Shown: positions 50,273 to 59,849, counted from the first letter of the stretch. The stretch: DNA of 64,000 nucleotides from Oscillospiraceae bacterium (GCA_016298065.1 JAEDDN010000002.1:1-64000), one strand, 5' to 3'. A program made the numbers and translations. The notes: a model not told the origin generated them from the sequence alone.

Positions 50273-51394
50273 GTGTCAGATATTTTTACCGATAAAATTA
50301 TAAATATGTTTTCTGCCGCTAAACAGCCCTGTTTTATCTGTGACGAGCTATTTACTGTATTATGGCTAAACGACAGCGTTAAAGATACCGAGCTTACACT
50401 AAAAAAAGGCGACAACCTTTATGATAAATCGGCACTTTCGGATGAAGAGCTTAATTTATGCTCTAAAAGCATAAAGGCAAAAAACACCTTTAAAGGCAGC
50501 TTTAAGATAAGCGAAAAACACTATCTGCCGTTTGAGGTTATGGGCTTTGAAGGTGAGGATAAAAAGGAATACAGCCTCTTTATTATCGACAGCAGTGTAA
50601 AAAAGCTAAAGGAAATTGACTTAGACCGGATTACTTCGGTATACCGCACCTCGATTTTCGGTATAAACAATGTACTTTCTCCCCTCTCGTCCGATTTGGA
50701 GGAAAAAAGCTCTACCGAAGATATAAAGCTTGTAAACAGCATTTTTAACGAATGTCTTAAAATGATGAAAACCTCTGTCAATACCTGCGAATATTATAAT
50801 TTGCTGACCGGAGATTACAAGCTTTCCTTCTCTCACTGTGATATGAACAGCTTATTTAAAAAGCTAACCGACCAGATAAACATTTTTCTTAAAAACAAAA
50901 GTATTACCTTTACTTCTTCACAGAAAAATCTACTTGCTTTAATTGATTTTGATAAATTTTTAATTGCAGTTTTAAATGTTATTGCAAACGCCATTGAATT
51001 TTCTGCGGGCGAGGGCGAAATAACAATTTCACTCGACAAACAAGGTGACAATATTATTGTTAAGGTATCCGATAACGGCGTAGGTATTCCTTCAGACAGA
51101 ATAGGACTTGTATTTAACCCGTTTTATTCATTTGACTCTGATACAAATATGCCTAAAGGCGTGGGCTTAGGGCTTACCGTTGCAAAACAAATCGCCGAGG
51201 CGCACGGCGGAAGCATAATTGTAATGAGCGAAAATTTAAAAGGTACCGACATAGTAATACGCATACCGTCTATAGAAGCTTCGGACGGCAGGTTAAGGCT
51301 AAAAAGCGAGCCCAGATACGACAGCATTATGTCAAATAATATGTCTGTGTTTTACGCCTTGTTATCCGACAGCTTTAATTCGGATTTATACTAA
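50273..51394 (+). CDS. Soluble histidine-kinase-like ATPase with PAS-like N-terminus
   Basis: A 373-residue cytoplasmic protein. Residues about 5-115 resemble a PAS domain. A two-helix segment (about 120-185) takes the place of the dimerisation domain, then comes a complete HATPase_c domain: N box VIANAIEFSAGE (about 238), G1 KVSDNGVGIP (about 262) and G2 GVGLGLTVAKQIAEAHGG (about 290). The helix where the phospho-accepting His should be reads RTSIFGINNVLSPLSS, with no His. It has no adjacent response regulator. Start GTG 50273 has AGGAGGGG upstream. It may be a phosphatase, a pseudokinase or a kinase of another protein. Confidence 0.82.
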   Translation: MSDIFTDKIINMFSAAKQPCFICDELFTVLWLNDSVKDTELTLKKGDNLYDKSALSDEELNLCSKSIKAKNTFKGSFKISEKHYLPFEVMGFEGEDKKEYSLFIIDSSVKKLKEIDLDRITSVYRTSIFGINNVLSPLSSDLEEKSSTEDIKLVNSIFNECLKMMKTSVNTCEYYNLLTGDYKLSFSHCDMNSLFKKLTDQINIFLKNKSITFTSSQKNLLALIDFDKFLIAVLNVIANAIEFSAGEGEITISLDKQGDNIIVKVSDNGVGIPSDRIGLVFNPFYSFDSDTNMPKGVGLGLTVAKQIAEAHGGSIIVMSENLKGTDIVIRIPSIEASDGRLRLKSEPRYDSIMSNNMSVFYALLSDSFNSDLY

Positions 51395-51402
51395 AATAAT
51401 TT

Positions 51403-51434
51403 AAAGAGCATATCATTGGATATGCTCTTTTTTG
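51403..51434. terminator. Terminator between convergent genes
   Basis: AAAGAGCATATC (51403-51414) pairs with GATATGCTCTTT (51419-51430), followed by TTTT. Confidence 0.9.
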
Positions 51435-51442
51435 ATTTTAAC

Positions 51443-52120
51443 TTATATATAATCGAGCTGTCTTAATGACGAATAATTATTACCCGAAACGATTATATGG
51501 TCTATTAGCTTAACGTTTATTCTGTTTAGCATATTTTCTATAAACTTAGTGGTAACAATATCGTCGTTTGACGGCAAATACGAGGCGTTAGGGTGATTAT
51601 GCGATATAATTACGTTTGTAGCATCTGTTTTTATAATAAGCTCAACTATTTTTCTCATATTTATTTCGGTAGCGTCCGCTATACCGTCCATAATAATTTG
51701 ACAGTCAAGCACACGGTTATTGTTATTCATACAAACAAGGTAAACTACCTCTTTTGTAATGCCGATATATTTAGGTATTAAGAATTTCGCCATACTGTCT
51801 ATACTGTCGAGAGTTTTTATATTTCCGCCAAACTCTTCAAAATAAAGTCTGCTTAGCTGTGGAATCATTTTTATAAAGGTCGCCGATTTATGCGACAAGC
51901 CGTTTATTTTTTCTAATTCCTCTATAGGTGCGTCACATACTCGGGAAAAATCCCCGAAAGTTTCAATAAGCGTATGTCCTAAGGGATTTGTATCTTTTTG
52001 AGGTATACAATATGTGAGTAACAGCTCGAGTACTTCGTGTTCCTCAAAGCTGTCAAGACCGTCTGACAAAAATCTGTTTCTTAAGCGTTCTCTGTGACCG
52101 CCGTGCTGATGCTCAGGCAT
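51443..52120 (-). CDS. radC: RadC family protein (JAB1/MPN domain)
   Basis: A 225-residue RadC. The N-terminal helix-hairpin-helix region (about 15-80: HEVLELLLTYCIPQKDTNP, INGLSHKSATFIK) is followed by the JAB/MPN metalloprotease-like domain with HNHPNASYLPSNDD (HxH...SxxD zinc motif, about 175-188). Despite the name, a role in DNA repair is unproven. ATG 52120 with GGGGG upstream is preferred over an upstream in-frame start at 52147. Confidence 0.94.
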   Translation of the reverse strand: MPEHQHGGHRERLRNRFLSDGLDSFEEHEVLELLLTYCIPQKDTNPLGHTLIETFGDFSRVCDAPIEELEKINGLSHKSATFIKMIPQLSRLYFEEFGGNIKTLDSIDSMAKFLIPKYIGITKEVVYLVCMNNNNRVLDCQIIMDGIADATEINMRKIVELIIKTDATNVIISHNHPNASYLPSNDDIVTTKFIENMLNRINVKLIDHIIVSGNNYSSLRQLDYI

Positions 52121-52236
52121 ATTATCCCCCCTTAGTTTAAAATACACTTAAATTATATAACAAAAATGTTATTTTGAAAAGTAAATATTATGTGGTATAC
52201 TTGTTTTACAGTATAATCACCTTTTTCGGAGGCTTT

Positions 52237-53196
52237 ATGAAAACTTTTGTCATATCACAAAACGACTGCGACAAGCGTTTGGATAAATTTTTGCAAAAGA
52301 GCGTTCCCCTTTTACCGCAAAGTTTAATGTACCGATATATACGCACTAAACGCATAAAGGTAAACGGCAAGCGCAGTCAGATAAGCTATCGGCTAAAAGA
52401 AGCTGACACCGTTGAGCTTTATATTAACGATGAATTTTTTACTAAAAGCAGTGATTTTGGCTTTTTATCGGTTTCGGGCAATATTAAGGTAGTGTATGAA
52501 GATGAAAATATTTTACTTGTAAACAAGCCTCAAGGCTTAGTGGTTCACGAGGATAATTCCAACTCTCCCGACACGCTTATAAACCGTGTAAAAAGGTATC
52601 TTTATGACAAAAAGGAATATAACCCCGATGACGAGCTTTCCTTTGCACCTGCGCTTTGTAACCGCATTGACCGAAACACCTGCGGTATAGTAATCGTTGC
52701 AAAAAATGCTCCCTCCCTACGCATATTAAACGAAAAAATAAAAAACAGAGAGCTTACAAAAAAATATCTTTGTATCGTTGTAGGTACTCCTCCTAAAAAG
52801 AGCGATACTTTAACAAATTATCTTTTAAAGGATTCGGCAAAAAACACCGTTAAAATTTACGATAAGCCTATAAAGGATTCAAAGACAATTATAACAAAAT
52901 ATACGCTGCTAAAAACAAAAGGCGAGCTTTCTTTACTGGAGGTTGACTTAAAAACAGGACGTACTCATCAGATTAGGGCTCACTTATCCTATATAGGCAA
53001 CTGCCTTTTGGGTGACGGCAAATACGGCATTAACGCCATAAACAAAAAATACGGCTTAAAGCATCAAGCTCTTTGCGCTTATAAGCTTTGCTTTAACTTT
53101 AAAAGCGACGCCGAAGTGTTAAATTATTTAAACGGCAAAGAATTTACCATAGATGATATATGGTTTGTAGATGAGTTTTTTAATAAAAATAATTGA
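52237..53196 (+). CDS. RluA family pseudouridine synthase
   Basis: A 319-residue pseudouridine synthase. The N-terminal S4 RNA-binding domain (about 13-70: KRLDKFLQKSVPLL, RTKRIKVNGKRSQISYRLK) precedes the catalytic domain with the conserved Asp in CNRIDRNTCGIVIVAKN (about 145-160) and the TGRTHQIRAHL motif (about 238). It isomerises uridine in rRNA (RluC/RluD type); the exact site is unknown. ATG 52237 with CGGAGG is preferred over the upstream in-frame start at 52174. Confidence 0.93.
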   Translation: MKTFVISQNDCDKRLDKFLQKSVPLLPQSLMYRYIRTKRIKVNGKRSQISYRLKEADTVELYINDEFFTKSSDFGFLSVSGNIKVVYEDENILLVNKPQGLVVHEDNSNSPDTLINRVKRYLYDKKEYNPDDELSFAPALCNRIDRNTCGIVIVAKNAPSLRILNEKIKNRELTKKYLCIVVGTPPKKSDTLTNYLLKDSAKNTVKIYDKPIKDSKTIITKYTLLKTKGELSLLEVDLKTGRTHQIRAHLSYIGNCLLGDGKYGINAINKKYGLKHQALCAYKLCFNFKSDAEVLNYLNGKEFTIDDIWFVDEFFNKNN

Positions 53197-53250
53197 GAAA
53201 TTATAAAAAATATGTTATTATTTTTTTGGTAAAAATTTTTAAGGATTGGA

Positions 53251-54465
53251 ATGATGAAGATGAAATATGTTGTTTTTTTATGCGACGGTATGGCTGATTA
53301 TAAAATACCGGAGCTTGATAATAAAACTCCTATGACTGCGGCAAAAAAGCCTATAATGAACGAGCTTGCAAAAAATGGCTTAATAGGCCTTGTTAAAACC
53401 GTTTCCGACGGTTTTAAGCCCGGCAGCGACGTTTGTAATTTGTCTGTTATGGGATATGACCCAAAGCTTTATTATACCGGACGTTCTCCGCTGGAGGCTA
53501 CAAGTATCGGCGTTAAAATGTTGCCAGACGACGTTGCTATGAGATGTAATTTAGTAACTTTAAGCGACGACGAAAATTACGAAGATAAAGTAATGGTAGA
53601 TTACTGCGCAGGCGATATTTCCACCGACGAAGCACGAGAACTTATAAATTCTTTAAAAGAAGCTTTTGACAGCGAGGATTTCACCTTATATTCGGGCGTA
53701 AGCTACAGGCATTGCCTTATCTGGCATAACCCAAATAAAACCATAGGCGAGCTTACTCCGCCACACGATATAAGCGACAAAAAAATTACCGAGCATCTCC
53801 CCTCTTGCACACCTTTACTTGATATGATGAAAAAAAGCTACGAGGTTTTAAAAAATCACCCGGTAAACTTAAAAAGAATTGAAAAGGGTTTGCGCCCTGC
53901 CAATTCAATGTGGTTTTGGGGCGACGGCAAGAGTGTAAGTTTACCTGCATTTTCCTCCTTAACAGGTCTTTCAGGCGCAGTTATCTCTGCGGTTGACCTT
54001 ATAAAAGGAATTGGTATACTCGCTGATATGAAGGTTATAAACGTCGAAGGCGCTACAGGCTATATAGATACAAATTTTGAGGGCAAGGCTAAGGCTTGTA
54101 TAGAAGCTTTAAAAGAGGTAGATTTTGTTTATCTGCATATGGAAGCTCCCGATGAATGCGGTCACCGAGGCGAAACGCAAAACAAGGTAAAGGCACTCGA
54201 AATAATAGACGAAAAGGTCATCAAAACAGTAAAAAAAGAGCTTGACGAAAAATATGACGACTATTCTATTATGGTACTGCCCGACCACCCAACGCCTATT
54301 GCGGTTAAAACTCACGTAAACGACCCTGTTCCGTTTTTAATTTACAGAAAATCAAAGGCAAAGCTAAATGATAGTGTTACGGTATTCGACGAGGAAACCT
54401 GTAAAAATTCGGACCTGTTCGTTCCTTTCGGCCCCGACCTTATAAAGAAGTTTATTGAGTATTAA
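53251..54465 (+). CDS. Cofactor-independent phosphoglycerate mutase, archaeal (ApgM) type
   Basis: A 404-residue alkaline-phosphatase-superfamily mutase interconverting 3- and 2-phosphoglycerate. It has VVFLCDGMADYKIPELDNKT at the N-terminus, the nucleophile Ser and metal residues in GSDVCNLSVMGYDP (about 57-70), YTGRSPLEA, VYLHMEAPDECGHRG (about 293) and VLPDHPTPI (about 345). These archaeal-type enzymes also occur in Clostridia, some acting in homoserine phosphorylation (ThrH/ApgM-like kinases). ATGs at 53251, 53254 and 53260 are all possible; 53254 is best spaced from AAGGA. Confidence 0.93.
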   Translation: MMKMKYVVFLCDGMADYKIPELDNKTPMTAAKKPIMNELAKNGLIGLVKTVSDGFKPGSDVCNLSVMGYDPKLYYTGRSPLEATSIGVKMLPDDVAMRCNLVTLSDDENYEDKVMVDYCAGDISTDEARELINSLKEAFDSEDFTLYSGVSYRHCLIWHNPNKTIGELTPPHDISDKKITEHLPSCTPLLDMMKKSYEVLKNHPVNLKRIEKGLRPANSMWFWGDGKSVSLPAFSSLTGLSGAVISAVDLIKGIGILADMKVINVEGATGYIDTNFEGKAKACIEALKEVDFVYLHMEAPDECGHRGETQNKVKALEIIDEKVIKTVKKELDEKYDDYSIMVLPDHPTPIAVKTHVNDPVPFLIYRKSKAKLNDSVTVFDEETCKNSDLFVPFGPDLIKKFIEY

Positions 54466-54474
54466 GTAATATTT

Positions 54475-54502
54475 AAATCCCATAGGATAGCCTATGGGAT
54501 TT
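54475..54502 (+). terminator. Terminator of the phosphoglycerate mutase gene
   Basis: AAATCCCATAGG (54475-54486) pairs with CCTATGGGATTT (54491-54502), shortly after the stop codon. Confidence 0.8.
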
Positions 54503-54511
54503 ACTTTATAT

Positions 54512-54545
54512 AAAACCTCCTAAGGCTAAACCTTAGGAGGTTTTT
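54512..54545. terminator. Second, bidirectional terminator
   Basis: AAAACCTCCTAAGG (54512-54525) pairs with CCTTAGGAGGTTTT (54531-54544), followed by T on both strands. It serves the convergent Cthe_2159-like gene. Confidence 0.9.
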
Positions 54546-54550
54546 ATTAT

Positions 54551-56335
54551 TTACATTCTGCCGCTTGGAGCCCCGCCAATATTCTGAGTGTTTTCTCCGC
54601 CAAAGTTATCACCCATAGGCTGACCGCCACCGCCGAAGCCGCCGCCCATACCGCCGCTACCGTAAATAAGTCCGCTCATTGTAATTTGAGTTTTATTACC
54701 GTTTACGCTTAAAGTATAGGTTTCGCCGTCTTGTATTTCAGGTGAGCTTACAAGCACGCTGTTAAAGGATTTTACAGAAGTTACGGATATAATCTCGTTA
54801 CCGCTTGAATCGGTAAGGGTGATTTCTTCTGTGCCCTGATATGAGCCTACTGTTACAAGCATTGAGCCTTGGGTAGAATTCGAGCTAAAGTTTTGTGCCA
54901 TTTGAGAATTTCCCAGAGCCACAAGCGTACCGTCCGTGATTGTAGCAGAGCTTCCATCATAGTCAATCGCTGAGTTACCTCCGTCGGTTGAGCCGAATAC
55001 TACAGTGTTACCGCCCGATACGGTGATAGTACCGTTAGAGTCAATTCCGTCGCCGTAAGAGTTTATATAAATGTTACCGCCCGAAATGTTTATACTGCAG
55101 TTTGACGAGGAGTTAAACTGATCTTGACCGCCGAAGCCTTCAAATCCGCTGGAATCGTTACCGCCTGCCGCATTCATTCCGTCGTCGCTTGCTTCTATGG
55201 TGATGTCACCGCCTGAAATGTTAATCGTCTGCGCTTCCAAGCCCTCGTAGCTCTTTGTAACATTTATTGTTCCGCCGTTTATGGAAAGATCTGCGTCAGC
55301 GTGGAAAGCGTCGTCGCCGCTTGAAATCTCAAATGTGCCACCGTTTACTGCGATATTGGAACCTGAGTGAAGAGCGTCATCAATGGAATTTATATTAAAC
55401 TCTCCGTCAGCTATAAGCAAATCTCCCTCAGCTTTAATAGCCTTTAAACTTCCCGACAAAGAGGAGTTATTGTCGCTTTGTCCACCCGTAGTAATTGTGA
55501 AAGTGCCGTCATTTATCTGGGTATAACCGCTTGAGCTTATGCCGTCATAATCAGAGTTAATTGCAAAGCTTCCGCTTACGATATAAACAAATCCTAAGGA
55601 AGTATCTTCTTCGTTTTCTGCGTGAATACCGTCCTTTTGAGCAGTTATATTAAAGCTTCCCTCAGCAATACGCACGCTGTCATTAGCAGAAAGACCGTGT
55701 TTAAGAGCAGTAATATCATAGTTACCCGAAGTTATTACCAAATCGTCCTTTGAAACTATGCCGTGCCCTGCTTTAGAGGTTATTGTTAAACTACCCAAAC
55801 CGTTTAAGGTTAAATCTGATTTTGAAAAGATAACCGAGTCTATGTTATTGTCGTCAATAGCTACATATTCTCCGCCGTTTGAGAGCGTATTTTCCGAATC
55901 CTCAGCCAGTGTTATAAATACCTTGTCGGCTTGTTTCACATAAATAGCCGCTGAGCTTGAGCTATTTATGCTAACGCCGTCTAAAACAATCTGAAGCTTA
56001 TCAGTATCCTCTGCGTCAACTATAATCATACCGTCTGTTAACGAGCCCGACAATATATATGTGCCTTCGTCGGTGATTGTAACTGTACTGCCTGAAATTT
56101 TTACGGCACTCGAATCGCTTGTTGCGCTATCGCCGTTTAAGGTGATTTTTATGCTTTCGGCTTCGTCATAGCTATAATCATAATCTCTGTCCGTGAACAT
56201 TTCTGAGGAATCTACTTTTTCGATATTAGCCGAAGTGGTGCCGTCGGTTACTTTATTGCTACTGCTTCCTTTACCACAGCTTGTTAATACAAAACCAATA
56301 GCCAATAAAACTGAAAGTATTTTTAATTTTTTCAC
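54551..56335 (-). CDS. Cthe_2159-like carbohydrate-binding beta-helix lipoprotein
   Basis: A 594-residue lipoprotein. The signal peptide LKILSVLLAIGFVLTSC ends in a lipobox Cys (about 19). The body is a right-handed beta-helix of repeated strands with NGGxFxI-like rungs (INGGTINVTKSYEGLEAQTI, ISGGDITIEASDDGMNAAGG, ISGGNIYINSYGDGIDSNG), as in the polysaccharide-binding protein Cthe_2159. The tail is glycine-rich (GGMGGGFGGGGQPMG). It is likely displayed on the cell surface. The start is GTG 56335 with GGAG 9 bases upstream; the frame is open from TTG 56362. It follows DUF4956 and VTC genes, a recurrent trio. Confidence 0.9.
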   Translation of the reverse strand: MKKLKILSVLLAIGFVLTSCGKGSSSNKVTDGTTSANIEKVDSSEMFTDRDYDYSYDEAESIKITLNGDSATSDSSAVKISGSTVTITDEGTYILSGSLTDGMIIVDAEDTDKLQIVLDGVSINSSSSAAIYVKQADKVFITLAEDSENTLSNGGEYVAIDDNNIDSVIFSKSDLTLNGLGSLTITSKAGHGIVSKDDLVITSGNYDITALKHGLSANDSVRIAEGSFNITAQKDGIHAENEEDTSLGFVYIVSGSFAINSDYDGISSSGYTQINDGTFTITTGGQSDNNSSLSGSLKAIKAEGDLLIADGEFNINSIDDALHSGSNIAVNGGTFEISSGDDAFHADADLSINGGTINVTKSYEGLEAQTINISGGDITIEASDDGMNAAGGNDSSGFEGFGGQDQFNSSSNCSINISGGNIYINSYGDGIDSNGTITVSGGNTVVFGSTDGGNSAIDYDGSSATITDGTLVALGNSQMAQNFSSNSTQGSMLVTVGSYQGTEEITLTDSSGNEIISVTSVKSFNSVLVSSPEIQDGETYTLSVNGNKTQITMSGLIYGSGGMGGGFGGGGQPMGDNFGGENTQNIGGAPSGRM

Positions 56336-56373
56336 TATGTCCATCTCCTTTTTTGTAAGCAAATGTCTTAATA

Positions 56374-57069
56374 TTAAAGCTCGGCAACTGCGGTTTCCTG
56401 ATTAGAAATCGAAATTTCAAGATTGCCGTTTCTGCAACGAAGCTTATCTATCATTTGCTTTTCCTTATTATAATCAGCAAGCGTTATGTTATAAGTCAAA
56501 CGATACATACTGCCCATATTTGTGGTCTTTACATGTGAAAGCTCATATCTTTTTGTATATTCCTTAAAGATATCCTCAAATACGTCTGTGAAGTCAAGTT
56601 CTTCGGGAATTGTTATGCGAAGAGTTTTATCAAGACTTCCCTTCTTTTTACCGCCGAAATCAAGTCCTGCATAAAGCATACCGACTAAACTTAAAATAAT
56701 TGCGAACACAAAGCCGAAAGCTATATAACCTGTTCCTATAATAAGTCCTGTGCTCATGGCAAGGAATATTGCGCCTATTTCCTTAGCGCTTCCCGCTACC
56801 GACCTGAAACGCACGAGGCTGAATGCTCCTGCTACCGCTACGCCTGCTCCTATATTGCCGTTTACCATCATTATTACCGCACAAACAAGCGCAGGTAAAA
56901 CCGCCAACGTAACTACAAAGCTCTTTGTATATTTAGTGCGGTACATATACATAAGTGAAATAACAAAGCCTATGACCAAAGCGCATAAAACGCAAATTAA
57001 AAAGCTTGATACAGATATATTTGTCACTGTATCCGAATCGAATAATCCCGTAAAAATGTTGTTAAGCAT
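56374..57069 (-). CDS. DUF4956 membrane protein
   Basis: A 231-residue protein with four N-terminal hydrophobic segments (about 22-120, including FVVTLAVLPALVCAVIMMV and GAFSLVRFRSVAGSAKEIGA, a highly conserved family stretch). A cytoplasmic C-terminal domain follows (about 135-231). Its function is unknown, but genes of this family almost always sit beside VTC-domain genes. ATG 57069 with AAAGGAGAG is preferred over an upstream start at 57090. It overlaps the VTC gene by 8 bases. Confidence 0.92.
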   Translation of the reverse strand: MLNNIFTGLFDSDTVTNISVSSFLICVLCALVIGFVISLMYMYRTKYTKSFVVTLAVLPALVCAVIMMVNGNIGAGVAVAGAFSLVRFRSVAGSAKEIGAIFLAMSTGLIIGTGYIAFGFVFAIILSLVGMLYAGLDFGGKKKGSLDKTLRITIPEELDFTDVFEDIFKEYTKRYELSHVKTTNMGSMYRLTYNITLADYNKEKQMIDKLRCRNGNLEISISNQETAVAEL

Positions 57070-57781
57070 AAAGTATCTCTCCTTTGTCAAATTGTGTCAT
57101 TATCTCTTTATAAGCCTCGCCGTATTTTGAGAAGGACGTCTTATAAATTTTTTGTTCGTTAAGAACTTTTACCATCCACATCGGTATTGCACCGGAAGTT
57201 TTTATTTCCATAAGCGTCATATTGGGTTCGAGCAGAGCGTTGCCGTAAGGCGCTTCGCTTAATGAAAGGTTATTTGTGCGCCAAAGTATGTTTTCGTCAA
57301 AGGTTACTCTAAAGTCTGAACCATAAAGGTCGTAAAAAGCTTCTCTCTCATAGGATAAGAAAACCGACGGTTGTAAATCGCCGTAAAACTCACAAAAGTA
57401 ATTTATTTCGTCTGCAATTTGTGATTTAATCGGCAAATGATTACCTTTTTTAAGCGAAGTCATAAGCTCATTGTGCTTTAGTGGTATCCTGCGCTTATAT
57501 ACCACGGAATCGTATTTTTTCTTAAGCTCGATAAATACCGTATCGTCAGGTCCTGCTTGCTTATAGCTGCGTATACGAAGCTTTTCTTTATACATGGGCT
57601 TTTCTATTGATTTGCGTATAAGTCTGAAATTATCGGTATCAAAGTATATGTTTCTTATAGTAGTACGTCCGTAATCGTCAAGCTTCATATAAGGCTTCAT
57701 TGCATTAAGGATATTTTCTTTTTGTTTATGTGTAAGTAAATATTTTAATTCATAACGCTTAAAACAGGTTTGATATTTCAT
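57062..57781 (-). CDS. VTC-domain polyphosphate polymerase-like protein
   Basis: A 239-residue VTC domain. It has the triphosphate-tunnel pattern of basic and acidic strands: KRYELKYLLTHKQ near the N-terminus, RTTIRNIYFDT, KPMYKEKLRIRSYK, TVFIELKKKYDSVVYKRRIP, and LMEIKTSGAIPMWM near the end. In yeast, Vtc4 of this fold makes polyphosphate from ATP. The bacterial enzymes probably do likewise, or transfer phosphate to another polymer. It is the first gene of the VTC-DUF4956-Cthe_2159 operon, with AAGGAGGT before ATG 57781. Confidence 0.92.
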   Translation of the reverse strand: MKYQTCFKRYELKYLLTHKQKENILNAMKPYMKLDDYGRTTIRNIYFDTDNFRLIRKSIEKPMYKEKLRIRSYKQAGPDDTVFIELKKKYDSVVYKRRIPLKHNELMTSLKKGNHLPIKSQIADEINYFCEFYGDLQPSVFLSYEREAFYDLYGSDFRVTFDENILWRTNNLSLSEAPYGNALLEPNMTLMEIKTSGAIPMWMVKVLNEQKIYKTSFSKYGEAYKEIMTQFDKGEILYA

Positions 57782-57895
57782 AAATATTTACCTCCTTTTA
57801 AAAAGTGTATCTCTCTTTTTTATGCCTTTAGTATAAACATCGACTTTGATAAAAAAAGATAAGAAGTGTAAAAGAATTGTGAAACACATATAAAT

Positions 57896-57928
57896 AAAAA
57901 AAGATGCATATTTAATATGCATCTTTTT
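57896..57928. terminator. Terminator of the ABC exporter operon
   Basis: AAAAAGATGCATAT pairs with ATATGCATCTTTTT across 57896-57928, flanked by A and T runs, so it works on the minus strand. Confidence 0.85.
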
Positions 57929-57950
57929 TAAACTTATTAAAATTTTAAAC

Positions 57951-59849
57951 TTATTCAAGCTCAAATGCGCCTGTATAGAGCTGATAATATGTTCCCTTTT
58001 GCTCGATAAGGGTTTTGTGATCGCCTTGCTCAATAACCCTTCCGTGATCTAAAACCATAATTACATCCGAATTCATTACGGTAGACAAACGGTGAGCGAT
58101 TACAAATACCGTTCTTCCCTCCATAAGCTTATCCATACCTCGCTGTACTATAGCTTCGGTACGGGTGTCTATAGAAGATGTCGCTTCGTCGAGTATCATA
58201 ACCGGAGGATCGGCTACAGCAGCTCTTGCAATAGCTATGAGCTGGCGCTGGCCTTGTGATAAATTAGAGCCGTTATTTGTAAGTAAGGTATCATATCCCT
58301 TAGGCAAACGGCTTATGAAATCGTCTGCGCCTGCAAGACGTGCAGCTTCACGACATTCCTCGTCGGTTGCATCAAGCTTGCCGTACCTGATATTTTCCAT
58401 AACGGTTGCGGTAAAGAGGTTTGTTTCCTGCAAAACAATTCCTAATGATTGTCTTAAATCAGACTTTTTTATCTTGTTTATGTTTATACCGTCATAACGG
58501 ATTTTACCGTCGGCAATATCATAAAACCTGTTTATGAGGTTAGTTATTGTAGTTTTACCTGCACCTGTTGCGCCGACAAAAGCAATCTTCTCACCCGGTT
58601 TTGCATAAACCGAAACGCCGTGAAGCACAGGTTTGCCTTTTTTGTATTCAAAATCAACGTCAAACATACGCACATCACCCTCAAGCAAGGTGTAGGTTGT
58701 GGTTCCGTCACCGTGAGGATGTTTCCACGCCCATTTGCCTGTGTGCTTATCCGCTTCGGTAATAGTGCCGTCCTCGGCAACGTCCGCATTTACAAGGGTA
58801 ACGTAGCCCTCGTCGTCCTCAGGTTTTTCGTCCATAAGCTTAAAGATACGCTTTGCGCCCGCCATACCCATAACAATAGCGTTGATTTGCTGTGAAAGCT
58901 GGTTTACGTTTCCGGTAAACTGCTTTGTCATATTCATAAATACTACTACAATACTTATACCGAAAGCAAGTCCCGAAAAGCTGACGTTTTTAACTCCTGA
59001 CAGCAGTAAAAGTCCTCCTACTACTGCTACTATTACATATAGGATATTACCTATATTCATAATTATCGGAGCTAAAGTATTTGCATAAGCGTGAGCTTTG
59101 TAGTTGTCGTGATAAAGCTCGTTATTTATCTGCTCAAAGTCCTTTTCACATTCTGCTTCGTGATTAAATACCTTTATTACCTTTTGACCGTTCATCATTT
59201 CCTGAACAAAGCCTTCGGAGCGTCCTATAGACTGTTGTTGAGCGATAAAGTATTTTGCTGCACCGCCGCCTATTTTTTTGGATACAATAAGCATAAATAT
59301 AACGCCTACTACGACTAAAAGCGTCATCCATACACTGTAGTAAAGCATAATGAAAAACACTGATAATACTATAACGCCCGAACGCAAAATCGCAGGCAAT
59401 GCCTGAGATACAAGCTGACGCAAGGTATCTATATCGTTTGTATAATGGCTCATTATGTCGCCGTGCTTATTTGTGTCAAAATAGCGGATAGGCAAGTTTT
59501 GCATTCCGTTAAACATCGAGCACCTAAGCTTATACAAAAAGCCTTGTGTTATATATGCCATAAGCTGACTGTAAAGCAGGGTTGCCAAAATAGCGATAAC
59601 ATATAACACTATAAGCAAAACTATTTTTGGCATAATCTCGACTTTTGCCGCACTCCAGTCACCTGCCGCCTGATATTTTTCGATAATTGCAATTACCTTT
59701 TGAATGTATATATCGGGAATAGCTGCAACTACAGAAGAAAACAGTATACAAAAAAGCGTCAAAGGAAAAAATACCGGATAGTATTTAAATAAGCTCTTTA
59801 TAATTCTTGAGAAGGTATGATCGTTTTTAGATTTACTTTGTTTTTGCAT
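57951..59849 (-). CDS. ABC exporter half-transporter, catalytic-type subunit
   Basis: A 632-residue type IV ABC exporter: six transmembrane helices (about 25-310), then an ATPase domain with Walker A GATGAGKTT (about 430), signature NLSQGQRQL (about 530) and Walker B VMILDEATSSID with the catalytic Glu. Between the two lies an extra segment (about 340-395: DGTITEADKHTGKWAWKHPH), common in clostridial members. It pairs with the next half-transporter to form a heterodimer that exports drugs, lipids or peptides. ATG 59849 is best spaced from GGAGG; the genes overlap by 17 bases. Confidence 0.94.
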   Translation of the reverse strand: MQKQSKSKNDHTFSRIIKSLFKYYPVFFPLTLFCILFSSVVAAIPDIYIQKVIAIIEKYQAAGDWSAAKVEIMPKIVLLIVLYVIAILATLLYSQLMAYITQGFLYKLRCSMFNGMQNLPIRYFDTNKHGDIMSHYTNDIDTLRQLVSQALPAILRSGVIVLSVFFIMLYYSVWMTLLVVVGVIFMLIVSKKIGGGAAKYFIAQQQSIGRSEGFVQEMMNGQKVIKVFNHEAECEKDFEQINNELYHDNYKAHAYANTLAPIIMNIGNILYVIVAVVGGLLLLSGVKNVSFSGLAFGISIVVVFMNMTKQFTGNVNQLSQQINAIVMGMAGAKRIFKLMDEKPEDDEGYVTLVNADVAEDGTITEADKHTGKWAWKHPHGDGTTTYTLLEGDVRMFDVDFEYKKGKPVLHGVSVYAKPGEKIAFVGATGAGKTTITNLINRFYDIADGKIRYDGININKIKKSDLRQSLGIVLQETNLFTATVMENIRYGKLDATDEECREAARLAGADDFISRLPKGYDTLLTNNGSNLSQGQRQLIAIARAAVADPPVMILDEATSSIDTRTEAIVQRGMDKLMEGRTVFVIAHRLSTVMNSDVIMVLDHGRVIEQGDHKTLIEQKGTYYQLYTGAFELE

